DNA of 64,000 nt, from NCBI GenBank assembly GCA_037482015.1, contig JBBFKT010000001.1, forward strand, positions 186,001 through 250,000, given 5' to 3'. A model generated the notes under the pieces. That model had not been told where the DNA came from. It made no database searches and saw nothing but the letters and a program-made list of their open reading frames with translations. This DNA comes from Thermodesulforhabdaceae bacterium. Lineage in GTDB: Bacteria; Desulfobacterota; Syntrophobacteria; Syntrophobacterales; Thermodesulforhabdaceae. Positions 24,931-33,184 of this stretch are shown here, one piece after another. The stretch's first letter is position 1, and each line of letters begins with the position of its first letter. A program made the position numbers and the translations under genes.

Positions 24931-26847
24931 TCACTCTAAAGGAATAATTTCGTCCGGTTTTATTTCTTTAGATTCATCAGCCTTTGTAATTTGGAGTTTT
25001 GGTATGTCCTTATTCTTTGTTATTGCTGGTAAAGTTTCTACAGCAACAGATCTTTCTGTGCTTCCGTAAACCATAACCACCAAGCCATCAATGAGTTCCT
25101 GAATGGATCTTATTTCTTGAAGCACTAAATTTGCCGCACTGGCCAATTCTTCTGAATGTGCTGCACTTTGTTGAACTATAATATTTACTTCAGAAATCGC
25201 TTTGTTGATTTGAACAACTCCATCGGCCTGCTCGGATGATGCAGAAGATATTTCCTTCGCTAAGGATTCTACCTTTGTAGCCATTTCTGCGAGCTGAATG
25301 AAGGCTTTATGGGTTTCTTGGACAAAATTTGAGCCTTCCTTCACTCTGGATATAGTGGTTTCTATCAAATGAGCCGTTTGTTTAGCCGCTTCAGCTGCCC
25401 TCATTGCTAGAGCTCTTACCTCATCAGCCACAACTGCAAAACCAGCCCCCGCTTCCCCTGCTCGAGCCGCTTCCACTGCTGCATTCAGAGCTAGAAGATT
25501 GGTTTGAAAAGCTATTTCATCTATAGTCTTAATGATTTTTGATGTTTCTTCACTGGCTTTTGAAATGTCTTCCATAGAGTTTATAAGTCTTTCCATGGCG
25601 GTGTTGGCTTCTTTCACGACAGAATTGGTTTCGGTAATAAGATGTTCTGCTTCTCGGGCATTCTCGGCATTTTGCCTTGTCATGGCGGACATTTGTTCAA
25701 GGGATGATGAAGTTTCCTCAATGGCTGACGCCTGTTTTGTGGTTCCCTCCGCGAGATCTCTGCTTGATTCGGATACCTGCATTACTGCCGAGGTTATCTC
25801 CACCAATCCGTCATCCACAGCCTTTGCTAGCCTTTTCACAGGAACTGTAATAGAACGACTTATCAAAAAGCTACTGATAATCATAATGGCTATAGCTACA
25901 GCAACTATAGTCAACCCTGTAAGCGTGTTTGTCTTCTTGCTTGTATTAAGAGCTTTGCTGATCTCTTCAGAGGTTTCAGCACCCAGAACAAGCAGTTTTT
26001 CTCTGATCTCTTCAAGTTCCTTGCTCAGTCTGGCCTGCTCCTTCCACTCTTTGTGAATGTTTGAGACCAGAGATTCGTATTCAGGGGCAACCTTCAGCAT
26101 ATATTCAAGATAGGCTTCAAACACTTCAAGGCTGCTGTCTTTTTTTCCCGTTTTTAAGGATTTTAAGTTTTTAATTATTCCTTCTAAATTTTTGATCTCT
26201 TTTTTTACATCCTCATAGTTTTGAGAAAATGTGGTTTGAAATTCCTCTTCTTTGCCATACATTATGAGATCGTCGCTTAGAGACATGAAGATAGTGTTTA
26301 ATCCATTTATGATGGTTTTGTTAGATACTGCAATTGATGAGTATTCAATAGGTGCTTCTCCCTGAGTGATGTATGCCATGGATATGAGTCCTTCAATGGT
26401 CTTTGTCATGTCCAGTGATTTCTTATTCATGTCTGAAAGCAGAGACCGAAGGCTATTCTGTTCTCCCACAATTTTTTCGGCTACAGCCTGTGTGCTAGTG
26501 AAAACTTCTTCATATTTTTTGAGAATATCCTCCAGCCTGGCTATGCGATCTGAATAATCTGAGGATTTCGCTTTTAAAGCACTTATGAACTCCTTCAGAT
26601 TTTTGACTTTTGAAACGACAAGTTCGGCGACATCCCCTTTGTAGGTTCTCAAGTAGTCCTTTTCACTCACTATGACGTTTAGCAGCTTCCCTTGAAATTT
26701 ATAAACATCGCTGGTGAGATCATATTGGCTGTAAATCTTAGTGCTGAAGTACTGAGAAGAGGCGAAAGCCACTATATATAACAGGACAGCTGACAGAAGC
26801 TGTATGGTCAGTTTTGTGGATATTCTCATTTTTTGAAAAACCTCCAA
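24931..26847 (-). CDS. Methyl-accepting chemotaxis protein, helical-bundle sensor
   Basis: 638-residue transmembrane chemoreceptor. A membrane helix at ~12-30 is followed by a ~270-residue, mostly helical periplasmic domain (HBM/4-helix-like). A second helix is near 308-330 ([20 protein letters not shown]). The cytoplasmic signalling hairpin tip reads [40 protein letters not shown]. There is no C-terminal CheR-docking pentapeptide. GGAGG precedes the ATG. It lies downstream of a secreted Cache protein, from which it is separated by a terminator. Confidence 0.92.
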   Translation of the reverse strand: MEVFQKMRISTKLTIQLLSAVLLYIVAFASSQYFSTKIYSQYDLTSDVYKFQGKLLNVIVSEKDYLRTYKGDVAELVVSKVKNLKEFISALKAKSSDYSDRIARLEDILKKYEEVFTSTQAVAEKIVGEQNSLRSLLSDMNKKSLDMTKTIEGLISMAYITQGEAPIEYSSIAVSNKTIINGLNTIFMSLSDDLIMYGKEEEFQTTFSQNYEDVKKEIKNLEGIIKNLKSLKTGKKDSSLEVFEAYLEYMLKVAPEYESLVSNIHKEWKEQARLSKELEEIREKLLVLGAETSEEISKALNTSKKTNTLTGLTIVAVAIAIMIISSFLISRSITVPVKRLAKAVDDGLVEITSAVMQVSESSRDLAEGTTKQASAIEETSSSLEQMSAMTRQNAENAREAEHLITETNSVVKEANTAMERLINSMEDISKASEETSKIIKTIDEIAFQTNLLALNAAVEAARAGEAGAGFAVVADEVRALAMRAAEAAKQTAHLIETTISRVKEGSNFVQETHKAFIQLAEMATKVESLAKEISSASSEQADGVVQINKAISEVNIIVQQSAAHSEELASAANLVLQEIRSIQELIDGLVVMVYGSTERSVAVETLPAITKNKDIPKLQITKADESKEIKPDEIIPLE

Positions 26848-26864
26848 CCTCTTTGATCATGGTA

Positions 26865-26911
26865 AAAAAGATGGAGCAAGTAGCATGCTGTCGCTTGCAA
26901 ACCTGCTCCAT
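26865..26911 (-). terminator. Rho-independent terminator after the secreted Cache gene
   Basis: On the minus strand ATGGAGCA pairs with TGCTCCAT (plus 26904-26911 and 26871-26878) and is followed by CTTTTTTACC. It lies between the Cache gene and the chemoreceptor gene, so read-through rather than a shared full-length message would be needed for co-expression. Confidence 0.7.
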
Positions 26912-26940
26912 CATATGTTCTTGTTAAGCTTGCTTTTTTC

Positions 26941-27447
26941 TCATTTGAGGGATTTGTTCAGGTCTTCCACAGAAGACTGATCATCATAGATGCCCGCTAC
27001 AACTGCGTGATTTGTTCCTTCCACGTTGAGGGAATATGACAGCTTTCTTGAAGGAGTTTGCTCACCTGGCTTGGGCCACCAGTATTCAACCCACCCTCCC
27101 TTGGGATTTTTGGCAGCCTCACAGATCTCACTGGAAAAAAGCTTACCCTTCGCATCCTTTATGGCTATCACGTTTTTCCCAATGAGCTGGGGCTGCATCG
27201 GATGGGCTAGGACTGTCGCCTGAGCACAGTCAACCACGTAGATGTAACTGTCCTTCCAAACCCATTTTCCGTCCTTTTTGTTGAACTCTTCCAGTGCTTT
27301 GTTGCCTTCTTTAGCCAGGAACTGAGCTGCTTCTCTCACTTTCTGAACCACTTCCTCTGGTGGGGCTTTTTCCCCGGCAAAGAGAGCGGAAACAGACAAC
27401 AATGAGAGGAATAACCCAATGACCATCAAGAAACTCAGTTTTTTCAT
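26941..27447 (-). CDS. Secreted single-Cache-domain protein
   Basis: 168 residues: a signal peptide (MKKLSFLMVIGLFLSLLSVSALFAG) followed by one Cache_2-type ligand-binding domain (KDSYIYVVDCAQATVLAHPMQPQLIGKNV and GGWVEYWWPKPGEQTPSRKLSYSLNVEGTNHAVVAGIYDD). There is no membrane anchor or output domain, so it is probably a free periplasmic small-molecule binder. The ATG at 27447 follows GGAGGGG by 7-8 bases and is preferred over the upstream extension to 27510. Its place just before a chemoreceptor gene suggests a ligand-presenting role, which is inference. Confidence 0.82.
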   Translation of the reverse strand: MKKLSFLMVIGLFLSLLSVSALFAGEKAPPEEVVQKVREAAQFLAKEGNKALEEFNKKDGKWVWKDSYIYVVDCAQATVLAHPMQPQLIGKNVIAIKDAKGKLFSSEICEAAKNPKGGWVEYWWPKPGEQTPSRKLSYSLNVEGTNHAVVAGIYDDQSSVEDLNKSLK

Positions 27448-27510
27448 GATAAACCCCTCCTTTGATTTTGTGTAATTCTTTTGATTGTAAAAAACAAAGC
27501 TTTTCCTCAT

Positions 27511-27905
27511 GGTCCCCCATGGGCGGGGCTATATAAATTCTATCGTTATATTTTGTCAATGTGAAAAAGGTGATACCTTAAAATTGAGGATTTTTAGAGA
27601 CTTATGGTATAAATTTATGGGCAGGTTGGGACATCTCGTTACCGAGGTGCACTCCGTGGTCATCTCGCTGTCGGATCCAGGTTAGAACAGCCATTGTCAA
27701 CAATGAAGGTCAACTTATTCATGTTCGGTACACATCCGAGCCTGAGCAACTTCATGTAACAATTTACCAGTATCTTAATCTTTTCTTGAGACCCCTCAAA
27801 ACTGTGAGAAAAATCAATTAAGTCAAAATCCGTAGTGTCGAGAGAAGATGATTTATCAAGCTATTGCAGTAACCCACACGAAAGAATGATAAACTTATTT
27901 TAACT
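27511..27905. other. Intergenic region with a short unexplained coding remnant
   Basis: Mostly featureless AT-rich DNA. On the plus strand at 27672-27821 one frame reads RCRIQVRTAIVNNEGQ and onward for ~45 codons to a TAA. It looks like a degraded coding sequence, perhaps from a mobile element, but the family is not recognised. Confidence 0.3.
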
Positions 27906-28805
27906 TTAAGGGGCTATACTTACACGATTTCTGCCTTCGGCTTTACTTCGGTATAGTTCTTGGTCAGCCCTGTTTACTACCTCCTCGAAAGACTCGCCAG
28001 GTTTTGATAATGCTCCACCTAAAGAAACGGTCACGGCAATCTTTTCCCCATCATGATCAAACCAGCTTTTTTCTACAAGCATTCGAATAAGCTCTGCCGT
28101 AGCACGTAGTTCCTCTACCGATACGTTACGGCAGACAACCAAAAATTCTTCTCCCCCCCAACGGCAGGGTGCATTCTGTTTTCTAACGACCCCAGTTAAG
28201 ACATTAGCGACCATTCGCAACACCTTATCGCCCACTCCATGACCCCACCTATCATTAACAGCTTTAAAATGATCAATATCCAAGAAAAGAATCCCATATG
28301 GCATTCCGTATTCCCTTTCATCCCTTTCACATTCCTTCAATCGGATTTCTGCAAAGCGCCTGTTGCCAATGCCCGTTAGGGGATCTGTGAGCGCCTCTTT
28401 ACGAAGCATTTGAATTTCTTCCAAGATATTGAAATTCTCGTTGATAGTGTTGAAGACTTCCACTGCTCCTATGATATTTCCTGAGAGGTCTTTCATAGAC
28501 ATGGTTCGTATGTGAACAGGTAGTCTGTGCCCAAACTTGTGGTGAAGATATATTCTTGCCTCATGCATTCGCTCATCTTGGATCGCCTCCATAAGGGGAC
28601 ATCCTTCTTTACAAAGCTCCTTTCCAGATTCGTCCACATGCCTGAGGATATTGTCTGAGCATGATTTTCCTATAACTTCCTTAGCCGTATAACCTGTAAT
28701 GCGCTCTGCTGATTTGTTCCAGAAAGTGATTCGACGATCGACGTTAACGAAATACACCCCATCTGCCATAAAATCTAAGAGTTTCTTGTAAAAAGACTCA
28801 TCCAT
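27906..28805 (-). CDS. PAS-GGDEF diguanylate cyclase
   Basis: 299-residue soluble enzyme that makes the second messenger c-di-GMP from GTP. A PAS sensor domain (1-125, DGVYFVNVDRRITFWNKSAERITGYTAKEVIGKSC) precedes a GGDEF domain with GTP-binding DPLTGIGNRR, FLDIDHFKAVND and the active-site motif RWGGEEF at about 212-217. The RxxD inhibitory site before the motif is absent. GGAGGAGG precedes the ATG. It lies next to the polysaccharide locus whose synthase carries a predicted c-di-GMP-binding domain, so it may supply that signal. Confidence 0.92.
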   Translation of the reverse strand: MDESFYKKLLDFMADGVYFVNVDRRITFWNKSAERITGYTAKEVIGKSCSDNILRHVDESGKELCKEGCPLMEAIQDERMHEARIYLHHKFGHRLPVHIRTMSMKDLSGNIIGAVEVFNTINENFNILEEIQMLRKEALTDPLTGIGNRRFAEIRLKECERDEREYGMPYGILFLDIDHFKAVNDRWGHGVGDKVLRMVANVLTGVVRKQNAPCRWGGEEFLVVCRNVSVEELRATAELIRMLVEKSWFDHDGEKIAVTVSLGGALSKPGESFEEVVNRADQELYRSKAEGRNRVSIAP

Positions 28806-28970
28806 GATAAAACCTCCTCCAAACTAACTGCTAAGCTTATAAATCAAACTGAAAATGCAAACGGATTCTTTTAGAATTTCCAATGTTATTAACTTTGCCA
28901 TTTTATAAAAAAGTAAATAAGATTGACTTATTAAACTGTAGCAACCTTACTTTTAATAAGATTTCAGTGT

Positions 28971-30488
28971 CTAAAAGCTAACTCTTTTGAATGGATATTC
29001 GGTTCTTTCATAAAGCATGAAGTATCCATAGCGCCCAGCTAACTTAAACCTGGGAAGATAGCCAAAAACCGCCTCAGGCCATCTCCCCGCTATACGATCT
29101 TCCGATGGAGTTTTTCCCTTGCCAGCATACACAACCACATAGTCCACAAATAAATGGGGGGACGATAGAACCGTCTCGTATTCATACTGATAGGGCAAAA
29201 CAAACCTTCTGGCATCTCCTTCAATGAAGACCACTGGAAAGCCTTTTGTATCATCTATCAGAACGGAAGTTCCTGGACGAATATGTTTTACAATAGCTCG
29301 AGCATGTCCCACGGTTGAATTTTCCAAAGGCTTGACTAATGCTTGCTTGAAAGCCTGTTCCTCGGGGTGTTGGTTTCCTAGCAGAGTCCAGTTAAAGATT
29401 AAAGACATAATCATGCTTGCCGCAAAAAGCCTATCTATCCAGGGCAGTTTTGCCTCGCCCGGAAAATTTACCCAGAAAGATAAAGCTGCAACCAAAAACA
29501 AAATGGAATAACTCATGGAATGCTCATGAGTCGCACCAATCAACGCATCTGCCCATATGAGAATAAACGGTGCGGCAAGAATGGAAGGGGTTACTCTGCA
29601 TTTTTGAAATCCAATTTTCCACTGTCTTATAAACGCAACAAAGATGGGCAAAACGAAGGGAAGCAGGACTTTTGTGCGTTCAAAAAGATAGATCGTAGCG
29701 CCTTTAAGATCTCCGGCAGGATTCCACCCAGATGTTGCTCCCATGGAACTTAGCCAGGCTCTGAAAAAATAAAGTGGATCCTTCATGAACACCCAGTTGA
29801 GATAACTCCACCCACCAAGAAAGAAAAGCGATGGGAAGAAAGCAATTATGGCAACGGACATCTTTTGTCCAATATCCTGTTTTTCTTTGGTTATTATGAA
29901 GGGCAGGATAAGAACCGGAATAAGAAACATTGCCTGAAACCGAAGAAAAAACAGAAAAGCCGTCATCATGCCAAAGAGAAGAAGATCTATGGTGTAGTGA
30001 AATCGACAATAGCGATATAGATGATGAACTAATTGCAAGAACACGCCTATAAAAAGGCAGAAACTTTGGTGTTCTGACAGAAGGAAAAGGGATGCCGGGG
30101 AAGCCAGAACATACAGGAGCACAACCAAGGCAATGCTCAATGGAATGCGCCCTATAGAGTGCGCCTTAAAGGTGAAAAATAGAAGTAAACTCGCTGAAAG
30201 AGCTCCCACGAAAGCTGAAGAAATAAATGGATTTTGAAATATTAGAACGAATACGTATATCAAAGGAGGATACACGAAGCCGAGGTTTTCTAAACGAGGC
30301 GGATAGCCGTGAAATACAAGCATAGCCTTTTCGCCTAGCATGAGAAGCTCGCCGTAAGCATAGTTATTTCTAAAAGCGGTTGTGTTGAGAAGCAGCAGAA
30401 ATAGAAATAAACTCAGAAATACGCAAATCCCCAGAAAAATCCTGGTGGCTTTATGTGGAAGGGGTGGTTTTGACTTTTGTAATTCCAT
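28971..30488 (-). CDS. Polytopic membrane glycosyltransferase-like protein (GT39/ArnT-like topology)
   Basis: 505-residue integral membrane protein with about 11-12 hydrophobic segments and a C-terminal ~100-residue soluble domain (SVLIDDTKGFPVVFIEGDARRFVLPYQYE). A Pro/Tyr-rich first loop (YGELLMLGEKAMLVFHGYPPRLENLGFVYPPLIY) resembles lipid-linked sugar transferases of the GT-C class, though no diagnostic catalytic Asp-Glu pair can be assigned with confidence. It overlaps the 3' end of the synthase gene by 38 bases and is last in the polysaccharide operon. A sugar-donor or modification role is inferred. Confidence 0.65.
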   Translation of the reverse strand: MELQKSKPPLPHKATRIFLGICVFLSLFLFLLLLNTTAFRNNYAYGELLMLGEKAMLVFHGYPPRLENLGFVYPPLIYVFVLIFQNPFISSAFVGALSASLLLFFTFKAHSIGRIPLSIALVVLLYVLASPASLFLLSEHQSFCLFIGVFLQLVHHLYRYCRFHYTIDLLLFGMMTAFLFFLRFQAMFLIPVLILPFIITKEKQDIGQKMSVAIIAFFPSLFFLGGWSYLNWVFMKDPLYFFRAWLSSMGATSGWNPAGDLKGATIYLFERTKVLLPFVLPIFVAFIRQWKIGFQKCRVTPSILAAPFILIWADALIGATHEHSMSYSILFLVAALSFWVNFPGEAKLPWIDRLFAASMIMSLIFNWTLLGNQHPEEQAFKQALVKPLENSTVGHARAIVKHIRPGTSVLIDDTKGFPVVFIEGDARRFVLPYQYEYETVLSSPHLFVDYVVVYAGKGKTPSEDRIAGRWPEAVFGYLPRFKLAGRYGYFMLYERTEYPFKRVSF

Positions 30489-32394
30489 GTTGCGTTTTTT
30501 CCCAGTAGAAGGGTTTTGAGAAAAGTTGCCATAAAGCTTTGTAGGCGGCTAAGGAATGAAAGAATAACCAGTAAAAGGGGTTTATTAAACTGTAGGGCAT
30601 GAGATGATGGAGTTTTCGCCTGAAGACTGCGATCATGTTAAGATATACACCAAGGAAGTTTCCACCCAGTAAGTTAAAAAGTCCCCAGTAGACAATTATA
30701 GGTGGTAAGAATGGATCAAAGATCTTAGTCTGAGTACATATCCAGTAGATGAAAACACTCCATACAATGGGAACTGATAGAAACATAAGTGGGGTGCCTG
30801 TCACAAAGAGTTGGAAACTCATCCATTTTGTAAATCCCAGGGTTTTGAGCATACGAAGGGGGTGTCTGTTATAAACCAGGGATGTTTGCATGTAACCTTT
30901 GATCCATCTGGATCTTTGTCGTATCCAGTTCCAGTAGCGAGAATTGGCTTCTTCGTATGTCGTTGAGTTAATTACTCCGACGGTCATCCCGTGAGCAGTT
31001 GCTCGGATGCCTAGATCTGCATCTTCCGTGACATTAAAAGGATCCCATCCCCCAAGAAGTCTTAAATATTCTACCTTGAAGTGATTGCTTGTTCCCCCTA
31101 AAGGTATTGGAAGTTTCAAACGATCGAGCCCCGGAAGAAGATAATCAAACCAGTAGGAGTACTCCAGCGTAAACATACGTGTTATGAAGTTTTCCGTAGC
31201 GTTAAAGTAATTTAGAGCAGCTTGAATACATATACAGGATGGGTCGTTCTTGGAAAATCCAACAATGGCTTTTTTTAGCTGATCTGGATCCGGTATGTCT
31301 TCTGCATCGTAAATGGTAAGATAGGTCCCTCGAGCGAAAAACAACCCATAATTGCAGGCTTTAGGTTTTGTTTTGGGAATGGCGTGAGGAATTATAAGAA
31401 ATCGCCAGTTACCGGGGGGTTTTGCTTTCTTTGCCGCTTCCAGAGTAGCTTTGTCGTCTTCTTCCAGGAGAAGGATGATGTCTAGTTTGTTTGGGGGGTA
31501 GTCCATCGCCTTTAGGGCTTTTACAAGATGTCCTATAACCTCTGGCTCTTTGTAAACAGGCACAAGGATTGTGTAAACAGGTAGATTTTCGTCTTTTAGA
31601 CTTTCTACCTCTTCTTTACTTACCGGCTCTGATATTTCATGTTTTGCCCCCACCAGGCTGAGGACGGTTTTGAACAATATAAGAACAGAAAAGGTTGTCT
31701 GTATTATTCCGAATATAGAAGCTACGAGTGATTTAATATCTAAGTAACACCATATGAGAACCAGATACAGGAAAATCCCCATAGCAATTACTTGGTTGCG
31801 ACTAAAAACCTTTATGGCAGATTCTTCAGGATTTCTATAAAAAAGGCCGTATATAGCCAGATCCGCCAGCTCGGTGTTCCATATGTGTTGAACCAGTCTG
31901 GTAAAATCCAGATCTGTTATTAACCACGGAACTATTTTTCTGACGTCTAATTTATCCTTGATTATGTTAAGCGCTTCATCAAATTTTTCACCCGGATAAT
32001 CCGTTAAGATAACAACTTCATCGGGCAGCGTCTTGAAGAAAGGTATTATGTGATATTGTATTGCTTCGGAAGAATCTAATTGCTTTATGAGACTTTTATC
32101 GGCTCTTTCGTCAAATTCTTGTGTTGTAAAGTTCCAGAAAGGCATTCTGTAATGTTCTGCTAAAGCCTGGAAAAGCTCCAGGCGTGTTATCCAGCCGAGA
32201 GTCAGCAAAATCCATCCCAGCCGTCCTCCCCGCTCTTTCTGGATATTAAGAGCTTCAGTGAGTTGGTCCTCTGTTATGAGACCCCGTTTCAGTAGAATCT
32301 GTCCTACGGGTTCATGTGTTGAGGACGGCTTAGTATGAGACCCAGAATGAGCCGTAAAGCCCGCCTCCTGCACCTGTATCTTCTCCCCATGCAT
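30451..32394 (-). CDS. Family 2 glycan synthase with N-terminal MshEN c-di-GMP-binding domain
   Basis: 647-residue processive-type glycosyltransferase. Residues 29-97 form an MshEN (T2SSE_N) domain with two tandem motifs (PVGQILLKRGLITEDQL and RLGWILLTLGWITRLELFQAL), known to bind c-di-GMP in MshE and NfrB. Membrane helices follow at ~208-258. The GT2 domain has ILVPVYKEPEVIG (~286), IYDAEDIPDP (373-376), TEDADLG (466-471) and RQRSRW (502-507). Further membrane helices follow, with no PilZ domain. The ATG overlaps the barrel gene by 65 bases; a GTG at 32373 with GGGGAG ~9 bases upstream is a good alternative start. Confidence 0.9.
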   Translation of the reverse strand: MHGEKIQVQEAGFTAHSGSHTKPSSTHEPVGQILLKRGLITEDQLTEALNIQKERGGRLGWILLTLGWITRLELFQALAEHYRMPFWNFTTQEFDERADKSLIKQLDSSEAIQYHIIPFFKTLPDEVVILTDYPGEKFDEALNIIKDKLDVRKIVPWLITDLDFTRLVQHIWNTELADLAIYGLFYRNPEESAIKVFSRNQVIAMGIFLYLVLIWCYLDIKSLVASIFGIIQTTFSVLILFKTVLSLVGAKHEISEPVSKEEVESLKDENLPVYTILVPVYKEPEVIGHLVKALKAMDYPPNKLDIILLLEEDDKATLEAAKKAKPPGNWRFLIIPHAIPKTKPKACNYGLFFARGTYLTIYDAEDIPDPDQLKKAIVGFSKNDPSCICIQAALNYFNATENFITRMFTLEYSYWFDYLLPGLDRLKLPIPLGGTSNHFKVEYLRLLGGWDPFNVTEDADLGIRATAHGMTVGVINSTTYEEANSRYWNWIRQRSRWIKGYMQTSLVYNRHPLRMLKTLGFTKWMSFQLFVTGTPLMFLSVPIVWSVFIYWICTQTKIFDPFLPPIIVYWGLFNLLGGNFLGVYLNMIAVFRRKLHHLMPYSLINPFYWLFFHSLAAYKALWQLFSKPFYWEKTQHGITKVKTTPST

Positions 32395-33163
32395 GAGAAT
32401 ATGCTGTAACTACAAAGGAAAGATGAGAAGAAAGTCTGAAACGACCGGATACAGAAAGTTTCAAAAGTTTGTAGTCGGGCGTAAGAGTAATATTCTCGCC
32501 TATGTATTTGGTTGATCCGTTACCAAGACCCCAGTGAAGTTCGGCTCCCCCTATGAGTTGCAAAAAATCCAGGACGTCATAACCTGCACTGAGCTTCGCT
32601 CGAATTTGGTCCGATGGATAGCCAATGTAAAATCTGGGTCCTCCTGCCAGATCAATGAAGCCGTATCGATCTAAGAAGCGAAAGGAAGTTCCGTATTGAA
32701 GAAGCCCTTCCAAAGCATATCTTCCATACCCAAGCCTTGGGTTATCTTCAATATCATAACCCAGAGGAACCACAACCATTAGCTGGGACGAAACAACCTG
32801 AGTTCCATCAGTCCATAGAAGATGCCGCCACCCCGCTTCAAGGTCGGTTAGTCCGTCATTTGTGGCGGACTTGATTCCCTGATCGTCATCAAGCCAATCG
32901 TAGAATACGTTTAAAACCAGAGTATCAGTGGATGTTAAACCATACTCTAGATACGGATTGAGTTCCACCTTAGTAAAGGTTCCTCCACGCTTTCTTTCAT
33001 TTCCATTACTGTCGAAGTAATGATTTGTCTTATAGTAGTAAAGTATCGTAGAGAAGAAGAAGCTTCCTTTTGGTTGTAACCATGCACCAGCCCATACGTT
33101 GCAAGAAAATACCCATATGACAAGAAACATACAAAAACCGATGCTAATCTTACGCCACTTCAC
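32330..33163 (-). CDS. Outer-membrane beta-barrel protein of the polysaccharide locus
   Basis: 277 residues with a signal peptide (KISIGFCMFLVIWVFSCNVWAG) and alternating-strand sequence rich in Tyr/Trp/Gly ending in aromatic SFWVSY, typical of an outer-membrane barrel. Phrases such as LEYGLTSTDTLVLNVFYDW and DGLTDLEAGWRHLL fit the transporter/MetA-pathway barrel group. It lies 21 bases after the BcsB-like gene and overlaps the synthase gene, so it is a candidate export pore in place of a BcsC-type protein. That role is inference. Confidence 0.8.
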   Translation of the reverse strand: MKWRKISIGFCMFLVIWVFSCNVWAGAWLQPKGSFFFSTILYYYKTNHYFDSNGNERKRGGTFTKVELNPYLEYGLTSTDTLVLNVFYDWLDDDQGIKSATNDGLTDLEAGWRHLLWTDGTQVVSSQLMVVVPLGYDIEDNPRLGYGRYALEGLLQYGTSFRFLDRYGFIDLAGGPRFYIGYPSDQIRAKLSAGYDVLDFLQLIGGAELHWGLGNGSTKYIGENITLTPDYKLLKLSVSGRFRLSSHLSFVVTAYSHAWGEDTGAGGGLYGSFWVSY

Positions 33164-33184
33164 TTTAATTCTCCTTGTTAAAGT

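Noticed and set aside
25532-26056. 174-codon ORF on the plus strand
   Set aside because: Antisense shadow of the chemoreceptor gene, Ser-rich as expected for the complement of its coding bias.
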